Assembly: GCA_041685075.1 (NCBI GenBank)
Contig: JAWLGN010000278.1
Span: 1 to 7,362 of the forward strand
Direction of reading: 5' to 3'
Source of the DNA: JAMCRM01 sp041685075
Lineage (GTDB): Bacteria; Acidobacteriota; Terriglobia; Bryobacterales; Bryobacteraceae
Length of the DNA: 7,362 nucleotides
The translations under genes were made by a program, and so were the position numbers. Below are positions 6,801 to 7,362 of this stretch, piece after piece. The stretch's first letter is position 1, and the number at the start of each line of letters is the position of its first letter. The notes beneath the pieces are model-generated. The model did not search any database. It was not told the origin of the DNA and saw only the letters and a list, made by a program, of their open reading frames with translations.

Positions 6801-7267
6801 AGTTCCAGACCGGAACTCCGTTCACCGTCCAGCGCGGCGACGACTACCTGGGCATCGGCTCCAGCAACAACAAGCCCTGGAACCTCAACGGCGAGACCAC
6901 GCAGCCGAAGCAGTTCAGCCACCGCAACGCCGCGGGCAATTACTCCGGCGACACGAACTTCTGGTTCACCCCGACGGTGAACGGGCAGCCCTGGGCCACG
7001 CGGCCCCCCAACGGCACCTTGCCCAACCAGAACCGCAACTCCATTCCCTTCCATAATCCCGGTTTCCAGAACTGGAACCTGGCACTCTTCAAGCAGTTCG
7101 GGATCGGCGAGCGCCAGAACATCCAGTTCCGGGTGGAGGGCTTCAACTGGATCAACCATCCCAACTGGGGTTCGGTGAACAGCAACCCCACCGAGGGGGC
7201 GTTTGGCAAGGTAACCGGGAAGAGCAGCCAGCGCGAATTGCAGATGAGCCTGCGCTACTCGTTCTGA
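3833..7267 (+). CDS. Oar-like TonB-dependent receptor with N-terminal carboxypeptidase-regulatory-like domain
   Basis: This 1144-residue outer-membrane protein begins with a signal peptide: hydrophobic core ALCAAFVAVCF (10-20), likely cleavage around 24-26 after AAAQ. Residues about 29-112 form a Cna-B/carboxypeptidase-regulatory-like beta-sandwich (SGFVRDASAAAVSGARVTV, NEAGFYTVTNLAPGYYTV). A plug-like domain follows (about 125-250), with LNGRNPLFLALLKPGV, INGGRSNESVITFDG, VQVLTANYSAEYGRASAG and VRIITRSG. The rest, rich in aromatic strands, is the beta-barrel, ending in the outer-membrane signature LRYSF with a terminal Phe. Such proteins are abundant in Acidobacteriota and are thought to take up or bind large carbon compounds; the substrate here is unknown. 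TEVVEVVA (116-123), between the first two domains, is the only TonB-box-like stretch, and it is weak. The start is set by AGGAGGG, 6 bases upstream, and by the signal peptide. It ends 7 bases from a convergent gene. Confidence 0.9.
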   Translation: MHSGVSRAAALCAAFVAVCFQAAAQSDSSSISGFVRDASAAAVSGARVTVRNESTAFERQVTTNEAGFYTVTNLAPGYYTVTVEAPGFRTATTTRNRLETAVPIAVDFELSVGQVTEVVEVVASVAQLNTETAALGKTVEQSQLRNLTLNGRNPLFLALLKPGVRGSALSGFSFGLTSGGLSINGGRSNESVITFDGAVGIRTRANGTSIGTADLDTVQEVQVLTANYSAEYGRASAGQVRIITRSGQQDFHGTFYEYFRNSRLDANSWSRNQSSASNFVAPFRYNQFGYNVSGPVMIPGLFNRNREKIFFLFSQEWVRYRRENSAFRRVPTEAMRRGDFSELLEPSIFYANARIIRDPETGQPFPGNIIPVSQQSANGMAFLRTFPLPNGSFTGNRNSFQVRPNPQNQRKDTVAIDFNPTITQVLKFRHSNYAYTALDSFRGDFDYAVTDWSRPNKTASLGHTWTLGPTAINEFLISASVDRVYIQVDREGERYRRSLSGIDYPYIFPERKEIEDKVPTIVIPNLTTIDGGPYPSSSTGPIYQVSNNFTKITGNHTFKVGALFERSGQNDFDQINVSGVPGGTNNQNGRFVFDDVRPGGAPGTGTGMANAALGLFSTYAEIGPRSFTPYRGHMFEFFGQDSWRATSRLKLELGFRGTWQSGYYKSLWGNIAYFDPNRYDPSRAAVLDRDTGNVISGDRYNGVVIPGKSFPKAGRGRVPAIDSGEFDHLLSGGSSYPSPHQFDIVPRVGLAYRLGAKHVLRAGFGGFIARPGVYDSVFLGGNPPWQPMASVTNGTADNPGGTDRVAFPQFFMTIDPAYKQPRSYNWNVTYQREIPFETTIEIAYVGTVGNYLSRERDLNQLPTGTAFLPENSGANTAYLRQYKGFANINMLEHSNRSEYNGLQLEVSRRFSNGLSYGFAYTLSKSMDGASGPRDAFIDVYNQHLNWGKSSFDTRHVAVFNIIWEMPFFAGHRSRAVRTVLSGWQISAVNQFQTGTPFTVQRGDDYLGIGSSNNKPWNLNGETTQPKQFSHRNAAGNYSGDTNFWFTPTVNGQPWATRPPNGTLPNQNRNSIPFHNPGFQNWNLALFKQFGIGERQNIQFRVEGFNWINHPNWGSVNSNPTEGAFGKVTGKSSQRELQMSLRYSF

Positions 7268-7274
7268 GCGGCCT

Positions 7275-7362
7275 CTACAACAGGGCCAGCGTCACGCCGG
7301 CCTTTTTCAGCGCGTAGGCGCACTCTTTCAGGTGGCTGCCGTAGCTGGTGATCCAGTGAAAG
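7275..7362 (-). CDS. C-terminal end of an unidentified convergent gene (runs off right edge)
   Basis: On the minus strand an open frame enters from the window edge and ends at TAG (7277-7275). The last 28 residues read FHWITSYGSHLKE, then CAYALKKAGVTLALL. They look like real protein: mixed aromatic, charged and small residues, ending in an amphipathic helix and a short hydrophobic strand. I do not recognise the family; too little is visible. It is convergent with the receptor gene, with only 7 bases between the two stop codons. The opposite strand of its Lys-Lys-Ala-Gly-Val-Thr-Leu-Ala codons forms the receptor terminator. Confidence 0.6.
   Translation of the reverse strand, partial: FHWITSYGSHLKECAYALKKAGVTLALL
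7284..7307 (+). terminator. Intrinsic terminator of the receptor gene
   Basis: The stem is GGCC-a-GCG (7284-7291), loop TCA (7292-7294), then CGC-c-GGCC (7295-7302), with one A·C mismatch, followed immediately by five T residues (7303-7307). It lies 16 bases after the receptor stop codon and points the right way. It is fully inside the 3' end of the convergent minus-strand coding sequence. Confidence 0.65.

Noticed and set aside
1..7362. Mobile element, CRISPR array, tRNA or rRNA
   Set aside because: I found no transposase or integrase coding sequence, no repeat-spacer arrangement, no tRNA cloverleaf and no rRNA-like stretch on either strand.

Overview
The window is GC-rich bacterial chromosome. 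Its gene content and protein style suggest an Acidobacteriota member, most likely of the Solibacter/Bryobacter type. The clues are a very large Oar-like TonB-dependent receptor with an N-terminal carboxypeptidase-regulatory-like domain, and a MacA-like fusion protein followed by a MacB/LolD-type ATPase carrying an N-terminal extension. This assignment is inference; there is no rRNA or marker gene in the window.

Layout, left to right. (1) Positions 1-155, minus strand: the first 51 codons of a small conserved protein beginning MCDYSL, cut by the window edge. (2) Positions 156-472: a divergent intergenic region with short dyads and, at its right end, an extended -10 promoter. (3) Positions 473-1330: accA, the carboxyltransferase alpha subunit of acetyl-CoA carboxylase. 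It starts at a GTG that lies almost exactly at the predicted transcription start, so its mRNA may be leaderless. (4) Positions 1466-3675: a two-gene unit encoding a MacA-like periplasmic adaptor and a MacB-like ATPase, preceded by a 6+6 bp inverted repeat that could be an operator. (5) Positions 3676-3832: a regulatory gap with a weak hairpin plus T-tract, a second extended -10 promoter, and a three-codon mini-ORF. (6) Positions 3833-7267: the 1144-residue TonB-dependent receptor-like outer-membrane protein. (7) Positions 7275-7362, minus strand: the last 28 codons of an unidentified convergent gene. A good intrinsic terminator for the receptor gene lies inside this coding sequence.

How the genes fit together: accA makes malonyl-CoA for fatty-acid synthesis and appears independent of its neighbours. 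The adaptor and ATPase are two of the usual three parts of a MacAB-like or export-type ABC system. The FtsX-like permease that normally follows the ATPase is not in the window. The receptor after the ATPase has its own promoter, leader and terminator, so it is probably a separate transcription unit.

I do not see a clearly novel system, mobile element, CRISPR array or RNA gene. The points most worth checking are the putative leaderless accA with a shortened N-terminus, the permease-less adaptor/ATPase pair, the mini-ORF in the receptor leader, and the terminator embedded in an opposing gene.
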